The notes under the pieces were generated by a model. It ran no database searches. It was not told the DNA's origin and saw only the letters and a program-made list of their open reading frames with translations. From the NCBI GenBank assembly GCA_003978105.1, contig QOAO01000005.1, positions 1-15,841 on the forward strand: 15,841 nucleotides of DNA. Direction: 5' to 3'. Shown here in pieces: positions 1-7,803 of this stretch. Source of the stretch: Thermovibrio sp. (GTDB lineage Bacteria > Aquificota > Desulfurobacteriia > Desulfurobacteriales > Desulfurobacteriaceae). Numbering within the stretch: the stretch's first letter is position 1; each line of letters begins with the position of its first letter. A program made the position numbers and the translations under genes.

Positions 1-1635
1 AGTTGTGGAGGGGGAGGAGGTTCGGGTAATTTACAGAAAGTAAATGGCCAGTTTGTTTCAAGTTACGTTAAGGGATTAAAGGTCTGCACCGATTCTGGAA
101 GATGTTCGTACACCGATAGCTTAGGAAAGTTTTTCCTTCTCTCCCTTACACAAACACCACACTTAACATTTTACATAGGTAGTTTAAAACTCGGGGACTA
201 TAACCTCAAGGAAAATGGAGAGGTTATAAATCCCTTTAAGTTAGCAGGAGATTCTCAGGTCGGAGATAAAATTGCAAAGATAATTCACGGAATAGCCAAC
301 GATACATCCGGGACTAAGGAGTTGATAGACTTGACGAATCTCTCTGTATCCTCAGACGACTTAGGGAATGACTCCTTAGAGGATGCGGTAAAGAGCGGAA
401 AACCTTTCAAAATTTCAGTTAACAATGATTACTACGTTGAATTCAACGGAACGGACGTGGAGCTCTGTCGGGGGAGTGGAACCTGTGAAACGGTAAACTA
501 CAGACAGTGGTTGGTTCTTGTTTATATGATGGGGGACAACAGTCTATCAAACAATGCAAAGGAAGACCTACAGGAAATGGCATCGGTTAACTACACTCCT
601 CAGGTGAAATTGGTTGCTATTACAGACTTTTCAGACTCCTCTGACGAAATATCGATAAGCAACGATACATCAGGAAAACTGGATTCCTTCTCTTTCCCTC
701 CCGATACAGAGCTTGACCTATCAAAGGAGGAGAGTCTAAAAAACTTTATTTCTACTTATGTAAATATGTATCCGTCAAGCCACAGAGCTCTAATATTCTG
801 GGACCACGGAGATGGATGGCGCTCTTCAAGGTTTGCAGGGATGGATTCAAAACCTTCTGATTACCTTTTTATGTTTAGAATCTATAACGTTCTAAGCCAG
901 CTAAGAAATGACGGGATTACCTTTGACCTTGTAGGGTTTGATGAGTGTTTAATGGGAATGGTTGAAGTTCTTTACGATTTAAAGGACTTTACTGAAAATG
1001 TGGTTGCCTCTGAAGGATACGAACCGGAAAACGGTTGGGACTATACAAAGGTTCTCTCCTACTTGGTTCAGAATCCAAGTTCTGATGGTTATACATTTGG
1101 AAAGGAAATTGTTGATGCCTATAAACAGACCTACGGAAATTCAGGGAGTTTGGGATATACACTGACGATGACGCTGTTTGAAAAGAAGAGAATTAATGAA
1201 ATTCTCTCCAACTTGGAGAGTTTGGTCGATAAGTTAAATTCCTACAGTTTTCCAGATTTTAAATCGGCAAGGAACAGTTCAACTGAGGTTGCCTGCGATT
1301 CTCAGAACAATTGTTTGTACTATTACGTGGACCTTTATACTTTTGTAAATTCTCTTCAAAACAAATATCCTGAAACTTCGAATTTGGTGAGTTTAATAAG
1401 CGGGGCCTATAAAGCGGTGATTCCTGGAGGTGATGGTAAGGAGCTCCACGGTTTGTCCATCTACTTCCCTTCAAGTTCTACAGAAGCTGACGATTCCGGT
1501 TTTAACTGTTACAAGGTTGATACACCGTCAGTTTGCCAATTTGGAAATGAGGTAGTTGATGGCTACTACAATCCCTTTGCAAAAACAAACTGGGATGAAT
1601 TCTTAGAAAGTTTTATCTCCTACTCAGGAGAGTAA
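1..1635 (+). CDS. Clostripain-family (C11) cysteine peptidase, lipoprotein, 5'-truncated by window edge
   Basis: The reading frame is open from base 1, so the true start lies upstream; 544 codons are visible. The first residues read SCGGGGGSG, which looks like the end of a lipobox followed by a glycine tether, so the Cys at codon 2 is probably the lipidated first residue of the mature protein (inference; the signal peptide is outside the window). Codons 18-70 resemble the small N-terminal beta domain of bacterial surface lipoproteins (VKGLKVC, then FYIGSLKLG). The peptidase domain starts near codon 170 (VYMMGDNSLS). It carries the family's catalytic His in WDHGDGW (codon 269) and the nucleophilic Cys in FDECLMGM (codon 316); ELHGLSIYFP near codon 481 is also typical of C11. 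Four Cys pairs (29/35, 156/162, 432/438, 503/512) suggest disulfide-closed loops. The likely role is a cell-envelope protease with unknown substrate. The next gene starts one base after its stop. Confidence 0.88.
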   Translation, partial: SCGGGGGSGNLQKVNGQFVSSYVKGLKVCTDSGRCSYTDSLGKFFLLSLTQTPHLTFYIGSLKLGDYNLKENGEVINPFKLAGDSQVGDKIAKIIHGIANDTSGTKELIDLTNLSVSSDDLGNDSLEDAVKSGKPFKISVNNDYYVEFNGTDVELCRGSGTCETVNYRQWLVLVYMMGDNSLSNNAKEDLQEMASVNYTPQVKLVAITDFSDSSDEISISNDTSGKLDSFSFPPDTELDLSKEESLKNFISTYVNMYPSSHRALIFWDHGDGWRSSRFAGMDSKPSDYLFMFRIYNVLSQLRNDGITFDLVGFDECLMGMVEVLYDLKDFTENVVASEGYEPENGWDYTKVLSYLVQNPSSDGYTFGKEIVDAYKQTYGNSGSLGYTLTMTLFEKKRINEILSNLESLVDKLNSYSFPDFKSARNSSTEVACDSQNNCLYYYVDLYTFVNSLQNKYPETSNLVSLISGAYKAVIPGGDGKELHGLSIYFPSSSTEADDSGFNCYKVDTPSVCQFGNEVVDGYYNPFAKTNWDEFLESFISYSGE

Positions 1636-1636
1636 A

Positions 1637-1999
1637 ATGAAGAAGCTCTTTTTATTTATACTCCCGTTTCTTTTCTCATGCAGTTCTGTTCAGATAAATG
1701 GTGAAACAAGGTTAAGACTAGAAACGGTTGGAAGTATAAAGAAAAACTGTGGGGAACTTGTAGGAAAAGAGGTGGTTTTAGAAGCTATCTATAGGGGATG
1801 GAACTGTTCTTCTGACTGTGGAGTTCCTCCCGTTACTCGCTCAGATGTCTGTTTAGAGGATTCTACGGGCTGTATCTACTCTACTCCTTTCCTCTCTCCA
1901 ATTAACGACAGGGGAAAAGTAGTAAGACTCCTTGCAAAAGTGAAGAAAAAGGGGAATGAGTGCTACTTAGAGCCCGTGAGGATTTATGAAGTTAGGTGA
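1637..1999 (+). CDS. Small lipoprotein with a probable OB-fold domain, 120 aa
   Basis: The N-terminus MKKLFLFILPFLFSCSS is a classic lipoprotein signal: two lysines, a hydrophobic run and an LFSC lipobox, with Cys15 as the expected lipidated residue. The rest is about 90 residues of beta-rich sequence: LVGKEVVLEAIYRGW, then a Cys-rich loop (NCSSDCG), TRSDVCLEDSTGCIY, RGKVVRLLAKV and CYLEPVRIYEV. This pattern of strands and 'TRSD...LED.tGCIY' resembles OB-fold proteins of the kind annotated in archaeal and bacterial envelope proteins, but I cannot assign a function. A ribosome site AGGAG (1626-1630) lies just ahead of the ATG, within the end of the peptidase gene. Its last 14 bases overlap thiL in another frame, so it is probably co-translated with both neighbours. 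Six Cys besides the lipidated one suggest disulfides in an oxidising envelope. Confidence 0.8.
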   Translation: MKKLFLFILPFLFSCSSVQINGETRLRLETVGSIKKNCGELVGKEVVLEAIYRGWNCSSDCGVPPVTRSDVCLEDSTGCIYSTPFLSPINDRGKVVRLLAKVKKKGNECYLEPVRIYEVR

Positions 2000-2939
2000 G
2001 TTTGAACTTATAGACCTTCTTTCAAAAACCTTAAAAAATAAAAGAAATGGCATAAAGGTAGGTATAGGGGACGATACGGCAGTTTTTGAACTAAACGGTA
2101 CGTTAGGACTTCTCACCTGTGATGCTCTCGTTGAGGAAGTTCACTTTCTAAAAAGTTGGAAAAACTTGATTTCGGACTTTTTCTACTACTTGGGAAGGAA
2201 GTTGGTTTCAATTTCTGTTAGCGATGTTGCATCGATGGGTGGAGCTCCCCTTTACTCCCTTATAACCTTAGGGGTTTCCGATTGGATAGAGGTTAACGAA
2301 TTAAAGGAGCTCTACGAGGGAATAAATTCTGCTTTGGAGGAGTACGATTTTTCTTTAATCGGAGGTGATACAGTTAAGAGTCCAAACTTTTTCTTAGACT
2401 TGTCCCTCTTTGGAGTTTCAAGCAAAAATCGCGTAATGCTGAGGTCAGAGGCTAAACCCGGTGATTTGGTGGGAGTTACCGGAACGTTAGGGGATTCAAG
2501 GGCAGGTCTGGAACAGCTTTTAAGGGGGAAAGTAGAGGATGCTTATCTAATAGAGAGATTTCTAAATCCGAAAGCAAGGTTAGAGGAAGGTGTTAAGGCT
2601 TTAGAAATTGGAGTTTTATGTTCAACGGATGTTAGCGATGGTTTTGTTTTTAATCTTTATACAATAGCAGAATCCTCTAAAGTAAGAATTGATTTAAACT
2701 CATCTGAAATTCCGGTTTCTAAGAATTTGAAAAAATTTGCTGGGGATGGAGCTCTCCAGTACGCCCTCTACGGTGGTGAAGACTACGAGCTTATAATTAC
2801 CTTTCCCGAGGAAAAAAAAGAAAAGTTAGAAAACTTAGGTTTTAAGACAGTAGGTACCGTTTCTCAAGGGGAAGGTGTTTTTTTGGATGGTAAGTTTTTA
2901 GAAAAGAAGGGATACGACCATTTTAAGGGAGGTGTATAG
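1986..2939 (+). CDS. thiL: Thiamine-monophosphate kinase
   Basis: ThiL phosphorylates thiamine monophosphate to thiamine pyrophosphate with ATP in the cytoplasm, the last step of cofactor synthesis. The 317-residue length fits the family. Recognisable motifs are GIGDD (26-30, metal and substrate binding), SVSDVASMGG (77-86), LIGGDTV (124-130), GTLGDSRAGL (166-175), STDVSDG (213-219) and YGGEDYEL (262-269), all in the order of the PurM/ThiL ATP-binding fold. The ATG overlaps the end of the upstream lipoprotein gene by 14 bases and has GAGG (1978-1981) before it. The stop TAG abuts the TTG of uppP directly. No thiamine riboswitch is visible upstream; the gene depends on the operon's promoter. 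Grouping with envelope genes is common in thermophiles and need not mean a shared pathway. Confidence 0.96.
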   Translation: MKLGEFELIDLLSKTLKNKRNGIKVGIGDDTAVFELNGTLGLLTCDALVEEVHFLKSWKNLISDFFYYLGRKLVSISVSDVASMGGAPLYSLITLGVSDWIEVNELKELYEGINSALEEYDFSLIGGDTVKSPNFFLDLSLFGVSSKNRVMLRSEAKPGDLVGVTGTLGDSRAGLEQLLRGKVEDAYLIERFLNPKARLEEGVKALEIGVLCSTDVSDGFVFNLYTIAESSKVRIDLNSSEIPVSKNLKKFAGDGALQYALYGGEDYELIITFPEEKKEKLENLGFKTVGTVSQGEGVFLDGKFLEKKGYDHFKGGV

Positions 2940-3704
2940 TTGAACGTACTTGATTCTGTAATTTTGGGAATAGTTGAAGGAATAACAGAGTTTCTTCCAA
3001 TATCATCAACAGGGCACCTAATTCTAACCTCTCATCTCTTAGGTTTAAAGCAGGATGCATTTGAAAAAACCTTTGAGATTGCAATTCAGTTAGGAGCAAT
3101 TCTCTCTGTAGTCTCAATTTACAGGGAGAAGTTGGTAAGAAGCCTGGAGCTCTGGAAAAAACTCATTGCTGCCTTTATTCCAACTGGAATATTAGGTCTC
3201 TTACTCCACCACTACGTTGAAAAGCTCTTTAGCCCTACCGTTGTTTGTGGAGCTCTCATTGTCTGGGGAATTGTCTTTATAATTGTAGAGCTCCTTCACA
3301 GTGAGAAGGAACACCACGTGGAGAAACCTGAAGAAGTTTCGTACCTTCAGGCAGTAGGTATAGGTCTTTTCCAATCCTTAGCAATGGTTCCGGGAACTTC
3401 CCGGTCCGGAGCTACAATTATAGGAGGAATGGTTCTTGGACTTAAGAGATTTGCAGCAACCGAGTTCTCCTTTCTCCTTGCTATTCCAACAATGTTTGCA
3501 GCTACAGGCTTTGAGTTGGTCAAGAATTTCGATTCACTAAGTACGGATAATTGGTTAACTTTGGCAGTAGGATTTTTTGTTGCCTTTGTCTTCGCATACA
3601 TCTCTGTTAAATGGCTTTTAAACTACGTAAAGCACCACACATTTATCCCTTTTGGAGTTTACAGAATTGTTGTAGGAATACTGTTTACTCTCTTTTTGCT
3701 ATAA
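2940..3704 (+). CDS. uppP: Undecaprenyl-diphosphate phosphatase (UppP/BacA)
   Basis: This integral membrane enzyme removes a phosphate from undecaprenyl pyrophosphate, recycling the lipid carrier for peptidoglycan and surface polysaccharides; loss or gain of it changes bacitracin sensitivity in other species. The 254 residues are slightly shorter than the usual 265-275. Both active-site signatures are intact: EGITEFLPISSTGH (13-26, with the two catalytic glutamates) and VPGTSRSGATI (150-160, with the essential Arg155). Several hydrophobic segments span the whole length. The start is TTG at 2940, immediately after the thiL stop; it is supported by GGGAGGTG at 2927-2934 with 7-base spacing from GGAGG and by alignment of the first residues with the family's N-terminus. 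Confidence 0.96.
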   Translation: MNVLDSVILGIVEGITEFLPISSTGHLILTSHLLGLKQDAFEKTFEIAIQLGAILSVVSIYREKLVRSLELWKKLIAAFIPTGILGLLLHHYVEKLFSPTVVCGALIVWGIVFIIVELLHSEKEHHVEKPEEVSYLQAVGIGLFQSLAMVPGTSRSGATIIGGMVLGLKRFAATEFSFLLAIPTMFAATGFELVKNFDSLSTDNWLTLAVGFFVAFVFAYISVKWLLNYVKHHTFIPFGVYRIVVGILFTLFLL

Positions 3705-3710
3705 TCCTCT

Positions 3711-3715
3711 GGAGG
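3711..3715 (+). promoter_or_regulatory. Ribosome binding site GGAGG deciding the pilT TTG start
   Basis: GGAGG (extended GGAGGTGA) sits six bases before TTG at 3722. The in-frame ATG at 3734 is 18 bases away, too far for normal initiation, and the ATG at 3726 is out of frame. The TTG start is therefore preferred. Confidence 0.75.
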
Positions 3716-3721
3716 TGAACT

Positions 3722-4804
3722 TTGAATGTTGATATGATTCAACTTTTAAAGGAAGTTGTTGATAAGAAAGCCTCTGACCTGCATATAGTTCCTGGTAGTC
3801 CTCCAAGAATTAGAGTTTTAGGAGACTTAATACCCCTTGTTGAGTACGGAACACTCTCACCAGCTGACGCAAAAAAGCTGATTTACAGTGTTCTTACAGA
3901 TGCCCAAAAGAAGAAGCTTGAGGAAGAATGGGAGTTAGATTTTTCCTTTGGAATAAGGGGGATTGCAAGGTTCAGGGGAAATGCTTACTTTCAGAGACAA
4001 TCTTTAGCAGGAGCCTTTAGATTAATTCCTTACAGTATTCCTGAATTTGAAAAGTTGGGACTTCCAGAGATAATAAAGACCTTTGCCCACAAAACAAAGG
4101 GATTGGTCTTAGTTACAGGTCCCACAGGTTCTGGTAAATCCACTACTCTTGCATCACTAATCAATATAGTCAATAAAACGTACAGCTATCACATAATAAC
4201 GATTGAAGACCCAATCGAGTTTGTTTACGAACACAACAAATCGATAGTTACCCAGAGGGAGTTAGGAAGTGACACTAAGAGTTTTGCCAGAGCTCTAAAA
4301 TCAGCACTCCGTGAAGACCCAGATGTGATACTGGTTGGAGAAATGAGGGACCCTGAAACTATAGAAGCAGCCTTAACGGCTGCAGAAACAGGGCACCTTG
4401 TATTTTCAACACTCCATACAAACTCAGCAGTAGAGACAATAAATCGTATTGTTGACGTTTTTCCTGCGGATAAACAGTCTCAAATAAGAACCCAACTTTC
4501 ATTTGTTTTAGTTGGTACAGTTGCCCAAAAATTGCTCAAGAGAAGGGACGGAGCTGGAAGAGTAGCTGCAGTTGAGGTTTTTATTCCTACTCCAGCTATT
4601 AGAAACTTAATAAGGGAAAACAAACTCCATCAGATTTACTCTCTAATGCAAACGGGACAAGCATCAACAGGCATGATAACCTTTAATCAACACTTGGCTC
4701 AACTCTACTTGGATGGTCTCGTAGATTTGGAAGAGGCAAAGAGAGTATCTCCTGACCCGAAAGAGCTTGAAACACTGATAAGGGCATACTCAAGGAGACA
4801 TTAA
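3722..4804 (+). CDS. pilT: Type IV pilus retraction ATPase PilT
   Basis: PilT is the hexameric cytoplasmic motor that disassembles type IV pili, powering twitching motility and DNA uptake. The 360 residues match the usual length. All secretion-ATPase motifs are present: Walker A GPTGSGKST (133-141), Asp box TIEDPIEF (160-167), Walker B DVILVGEMRD (201-210) with Glu207, and His box GHLVFSTLHT (224-233). AIRNLIRE (292-299) is a signature of PilT rather than the extension motor PilB, and no PilB-type N-terminal domain or tetracysteine motif is present. The N-terminal region has the ASDLHI start typical of PilT. Its stop overlaps the pilC ATG by one base (TAATG). Pilus extension ATPase and major pilin are not in the window. 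Confidence 0.96.
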   Translation: MNVDMIQLLKEVVDKKASDLHIVPGSPPRIRVLGDLIPLVEYGTLSPADAKKLIYSVLTDAQKKKLEEEWELDFSFGIRGIARFRGNAYFQRQSLAGAFRLIPYSIPEFEKLGLPEIIKTFAHKTKGLVLVTGPTGSGKSTTLASLINIVNKTYSYHIITIEDPIEFVYEHNKSIVTQRELGSDTKSFARALKSALREDPDVILVGEMRDPETIEAALTAAETGHLVFSTLHTNSAVETINRIVDVFPADKQSQIRTQLSFVLVGTVAQKLLKRRDGAGRVAAVEVFIPTPAIRNLIRENKLHQIYSLMQTGQASTGMITFNQHLAQLYLDGLVDLEEAKRVSPDPKELETLIRAYSRRH

Positions 4805-6021
4805 TGCCAAGTTACAGGTATGTTGGCAGGGACGTTTTTAACAGAATCAGAAGGGGAATTGTTGAAGCAGATGATGTTGAAAGTGCAAAAGAATTACTAC
4901 TAAAACGGGGATTGGTGGTCATTGAAAAATTAAAGGAGGATAGGCCTCTCTTCAGTACAGAGATAACTTTCTCCTTTTTAGATAGAGTTTCTCTAAAGGA
5001 TGTTGTTTTATTTACAAGACAATTACATGCCCTTATAAATGCTGGAATTCCTCTGGTTCAGTCATTAAGAATAATAAAAGACCAAATATCAAACAGGAGG
5101 CTTAAACATATAATAGATGATATTGCTACTTACATTGAGGAGGGAGGAAGATTTCATATTGCTCTCTTAAAATACAGAAACGTTTTTGGAGACCTCTACA
5201 TATCAATGATAAAGGCTGCAGAGGAAGCAGGAACGTTAGAGGAAACGTTAAAACGCCTTGCAGAACACTTGGAAAAAATAGAGCAGTTAAGAGGAAAAGT
5301 AAAAAGTGCTATGTTTTATCCGACATTCGTTTTAGTTGTTGCTACAGTTATTGTAATTGGAATCCTCGTGTTCGTTATTCCAACCTTCCAACAGCTGTAT
5401 GCAGATTTAGGAGGAGAGCTTCCTTCTCTGACCCAAACGGTAATAAACGTTAGTAACTGGTTAAGAGACTATATAGGCTGGTTTTTACTTGGTGTAGTTG
5501 TCTTCTTCATAGGATTTTTTCAGCTCAGGAAGTTTTTTAAGCAATTTAGGTACTTGACAGACCTTTTACTTTTAAAATTACCTATATTTGGAGAGCTCAT
5601 TTTGAAATCCAGTATAGCCAATTTTTCAAGAACTTTATCTTCCATGATTTCAAGTGGTATTAATATTCTTGACGCTCTTCAGATTTCCGCAGAAACGGCA
5701 AATAACGAAGTGATAATGAGAGCCCTTCTAAATGTAAAGGAACAAGTAGAAAAAGGGGTAAGTTTGGCTTTAGCTATGTCAAGAATTTCCATTTTTCCAC
5801 CAATGATTGTAAATATGGCAGCAGTAGGAGAACAGGCAGGTAATTTAGATACAATGCTTTCAAAGGCTGCTGACTTCTATGAAGAGGAAGTAGATAGAGC
5901 TGTTGATGCATTAACTTCTCTTATCGAGCCCCTGTTAATGGTCTTTATTGGTTCAATAATTGGGGTAATTGTAATTGCAATGTACCTACCAATCTTTAAA
6001 ATTGGAGAACTGATAAAGTAA
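4804..6021 (+). CDS. pilC: Type IV pilus inner-membrane platform protein PilC (GspF family)
   Basis: PilC sits in the inner membrane and couples the PilB and PilT motors to pilin insertion and removal. The 405 residues hold a short N-terminal segment (SYRYVGRD) and two GspF domains (about 65-190 and 270-395). The repeat is seen in VVLFTRQLHALINAGIPLVQSL (69-90) and the matching ANFSRTLSSMISSGINILDAL (272-292), and in AAEEAGTLEETL versus AAVGEQAGNLDTML. Membrane segments lie near 172-195, 222-242 and 373-398. AAGGAGA (4792-4798) precedes the ATG. Co-translation with pilT is likely from the one-base overlap. The gene ends eight bases before the oppositely transcribed pilX stop. It could in principle be a type II secretion GspF, but the partners pilT and pilY1 argue for the pilus. 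Confidence 0.95.
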   Translation: MPSYRYVGRDVFNRIRRGIVEADDVESAKELLLKRGLVVIEKLKEDRPLFSTEITFSFLDRVSLKDVVLFTRQLHALINAGIPLVQSLRIIKDQISNRRLKHIIDDIATYIEEGGRFHIALLKYRNVFGDLYISMIKAAEEAGTLEETLKRLAEHLEKIEQLRGKVKSAMFYPTFVLVVATVIVIGILVFVIPTFQQLYADLGGELPSLTQTVINVSNWLRDYIGWFLLGVVVFFIGFFQLRKFFKQFRYLTDLLLLKLPIFGELILKSSIANFSRTLSSMISSGINILDALQISAETANNEVIMRALLNVKEQVEKGVSLALAMSRISIFPPMIVNMAAVGEQAGNLDTMLSKAADFYEEEVDRAVDALTSLIEPLLMVFIGSIIGVIVIAMYLPIFKIGELIK

Positions 6022-6043
6022 CAGTTAAGTTAGTAAACTTTAT
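6013..6043. terminator. Weak AT-rich inverted repeat at the pilC/pilX convergence
   Basis: ATAAAGT (6013-6019) and ACTTTAT (6037-6043) are perfect 7-base inverted arms around a 17-base loop covering both stop codons. The stem has one G-C pair and no clear T-run, so it is a poor intrinsic terminator. It is listed only because it lies exactly where two convergent transcripts must end. Confidence 0.15.
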
Positions 6044-6446
6044 ATCCAAATTCTACTATAACTTTCTCAGAAGGGACTTTTCTATTTTTTACTTCTATTC
6101 TAAACGTATAAATTTCCCCATCTTCTACTTCAACTATACCCAAAAGTGTAGTATTTACCTCATAGTTTGAATTACTAAAAATAGTTTTCGGTAAATTCAC
6201 TGATAGGTTGCATTGATTGTTAATACAGTTAGTATAATTTGGAACTAAACTATTTATATTTCCTGATAGAATCTCATCGGTTAAATAGTAGCTTATCCCT
6301 TTTGCATACTCTAACGTCGATTTGTACCTTTTTTCCCCTCCCGAAATGGTGGTTGAAGTTATTGAAATATAGATTGCAACTGCTGAGAAAATGAGAGCAA
6401 TAAGAGTTAAGAAAAGAACTGTTAAAAGAGCTACTCCTTTTCTCAT
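6030..6446 (-). CDS. pilX: PilX-like minor pilin
   Basis: This is the last gene of the minor-pilin run. It starts MRKGVALLTVLFLTL with a short basic leader and a Gly before the expected prepilin-peptidase cut, then a 20-residue hydrophobic helix. Mature residue 5 is Thr, not the Glu found in most pilins; lack of Glu5 is common in PilX and GspK proteins, which fits the assignment. The 138-residue length is short, and the C-terminal part (two close Cys in NCINNQC, then a beta-rich end) is not recognisable by itself; the name rests on the N-terminus and on its place after pilW. AGAGGA overlapping the pilW stop provides the ribosome site. As a minor pilin it would join the pilus tip or priming complex in the inner membrane. 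Confidence 0.8.
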   Translation of the reverse strand: MRKGVALLTVLFLTLIALIFSAVAIYISITSTTISGGEKRYKSTLEYAKGISYYLTDEILSGNINSLVPNYTNCINNQCNLSVNLPKTIFSNSNYEVNTTLLGIVEVEDGEIYTFRIEVKNRKVPSEKVIVEFGYKVY

Positions 6447-6454
6447 TTTTTCCT

Positions 6455-7390
6455 CTAAAGATTCATAGGTTTTACAACCATCTTAACAATTTTCCATCTA
6501 CAGTGCCTGGCTTTTGGATTGGAAGGAAGATTTAATATTACTCCATCAATAGTTGTATTTGCTGAAAAATTATACCTTGGGTCGTATTTCCCTTCTTGAA
6601 CCAGCAAGTAAATTATTACTAATTTTAATTGTTTCCTTACACTGTAAACTTTTGTTGAACTTGATGGAGGAATATTTATATTCTGATTCTCTTCTCCTGA
6701 ATCGATAATACCGTTCCCGTTCGTATCCCAATCAAACCTTACTTTGAAATCAGCTACACAATAGATAAGGGGATTTGGATTACCAGCGTTAACTTTTCTT
6801 CCCAATACGGTATTTGTAACACAGTAATTGGGAACCGATGAAGAACTGTACAAGTAGTACTTAATTTCATTACAGACTGGTTGTTTACAGCTCCCACTAC
6901 TTGAAGAATCATAAGAGAAAACTAAGTATTTCTTTTCCGTTCCATTACAGATACTGGAAAGCCTTCCACTGTTAAAAAAAACTGTGTAATCTGAAATAGG
7001 TTCAAGGGCTACAACGGTAGTACTATTTTTAAAGTTTCCTTCTTTTACAATGAAATTCCTGTTGGAACAGTCATAGATTCCCCAACTGTTTGTTTCTTCA
7101 TTTGATACGTTATAAATGCTTCGGATAGTTAAAGTTGTTCCATTCCATTCAATGGGAAAATCACCTTCTGAACCGTTTGATAATTTATAAGCAATTCCGT
7201 AACCAGCATGTTCAACGTCTAACCGTAGGATTTCCAATCCTAATAGTTTTTCTATCTGCGAGGTTGCGGAGATTGTCTCTTGGGAGCTTGTTTTAAAGAG
7301 GGAAACGTATCCGAGATAAATTGCCGATAACAGTAAAAGTGCTATCACCAGGGAAACTAAGAGCTCAACTAAAGAAAGTCCTCTTCTCAC
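6455..7390 (-). CDS. pilW: PilW-like minor pilin
   Basis: The leader MRRG, followed by LSLVELLVSLVIALLLL, is a type III prepilin signal with Glu5 in the mature protein. The PilW character shows in RLDVEHAGYGIAY (56-68), where 'D...AGyG' is family-typical, and in the length of 311 residues, more than twice its neighbours. A dockerin-like or EF-hand-like loop, DTNGNGIIDSGEE (222-234), suggests bound calcium. Seven Cys and many Asn/Ser-rich loops are present. The start is GTG at 7388-7390, overlapping the pilV stop in GTGA, with GGAAGGAAGA in front of it, so translation is probably coupled to pilV. In known systems PilW joins PilV, PilX and FimU under PilY1 at the pilus tip. Confidence 0.88.
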   Translation of the reverse strand: MRRGLSLVELLVSLVIALLLLSAIYLGYVSLFKTSSQETISATSQIEKLLGLEILRLDVEHAGYGIAYKLSNGSEGDFPIEWNGTTLTIRSIYNVSNEETNSWGIYDCSNRNFIVKEGNFKNSTTVVALEPISDYTVFFNSGRLSSICNGTEKKYLVFSYDSSSSGSCKQPVCNEIKYYLYSSSSVPNYCVTNTVLGRKVNAGNPNPLIYCVADFKVRFDWDTNGNGIIDSGEENQNINIPPSSSTKVYSVRKQLKLVIIYLLVQEGKYDPRYNFSANTTIDGVILNLPSNPKARHCRWKIVKMVVKPMNL

Positions 7391-7803
7391 TCTTCCTTCC
7401 CTATAATTGTTTCATCTGAAATTTCTTGCAATTTTCCTCTGTTCTTCCAACAAACAGTTACTTTAACTCTTTTTAAATTGGAGCTAATATTACTTACAGA
7501 ATAGAATCTTCCATAGCACTTTTGAAAATTTCGAATCTGCCTTAAAATTTGACATCTACTTAGAGAATCTGTACAGTTAGAGGTTCCGTTGTTTAAGTAG
7601 GAATCTGTAACTTTTGAAAAATCGATATTTCTAACCGATTCTAAGCTTTCTTCTAGAATACTTATAGCTTCATTTCTTTCAAGGTTTTTAAGGTTATTCG
7701 ATAAAACAGCCGATACAGTTGCAAACAATCCTAGAAAAACAATACCAAATATTGCAAGAGCGATAAGGACTTCAATTAAAGTATATCCATAATTTAATCG
7801 CAT
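7387..7803 (-). CDS. pilV: PilV-like minor pilin
   Basis: The short leader MRLNYG is followed by YTLIEVLIALAIFGIVFLGL, a perfect class III pilin N-terminus with Glu5. The 138 residues have the PilV pattern in which the helix continues as an 'SNNLKNLERNEAISILEESLESVR' type amphipathic stretch (about 34-58). Four Cys lie in the globular part, two close together in NCTDSLSRC, likely disulfides. The gene starts 10 bases inside the end of fimT, and its stop overlaps the GTG start of pilW by four bases. AAGGATGG sits ahead of the ATG. Type II secretion GspI is the main alternative name; the pilY1 partner favours PilV. Confidence 0.87.
   Translation of the reverse strand: MRLNYGYTLIEVLIALAIFGIVFLGLFATVSAVLSNNLKNLERNEAISILEESLESVRNIDFSKVTDSYLNNGTSNCTDSLSRCQILRQIRNFQKCYGRFYSVSNISSNLKRVKVTVCWKNRGKLQEISDETIIGKEE

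Noticed and set aside
3390..3404. CCGGGAA-C-TTCCCGG inverted repeat in uppP
   Set aside because: It has too small a centre for a long hairpin and falls exactly on the conserved VPGTSRSG codons, so protein constraint explains it.
3697..3705. Perfect extended -10 box TGCTATAAT before pilT
   Set aside because: The implied start near 3712 would cut into the ribosome site, no -35 is seen, and the match arises from the uppP Leu-stop codons; it may be fortuitous.
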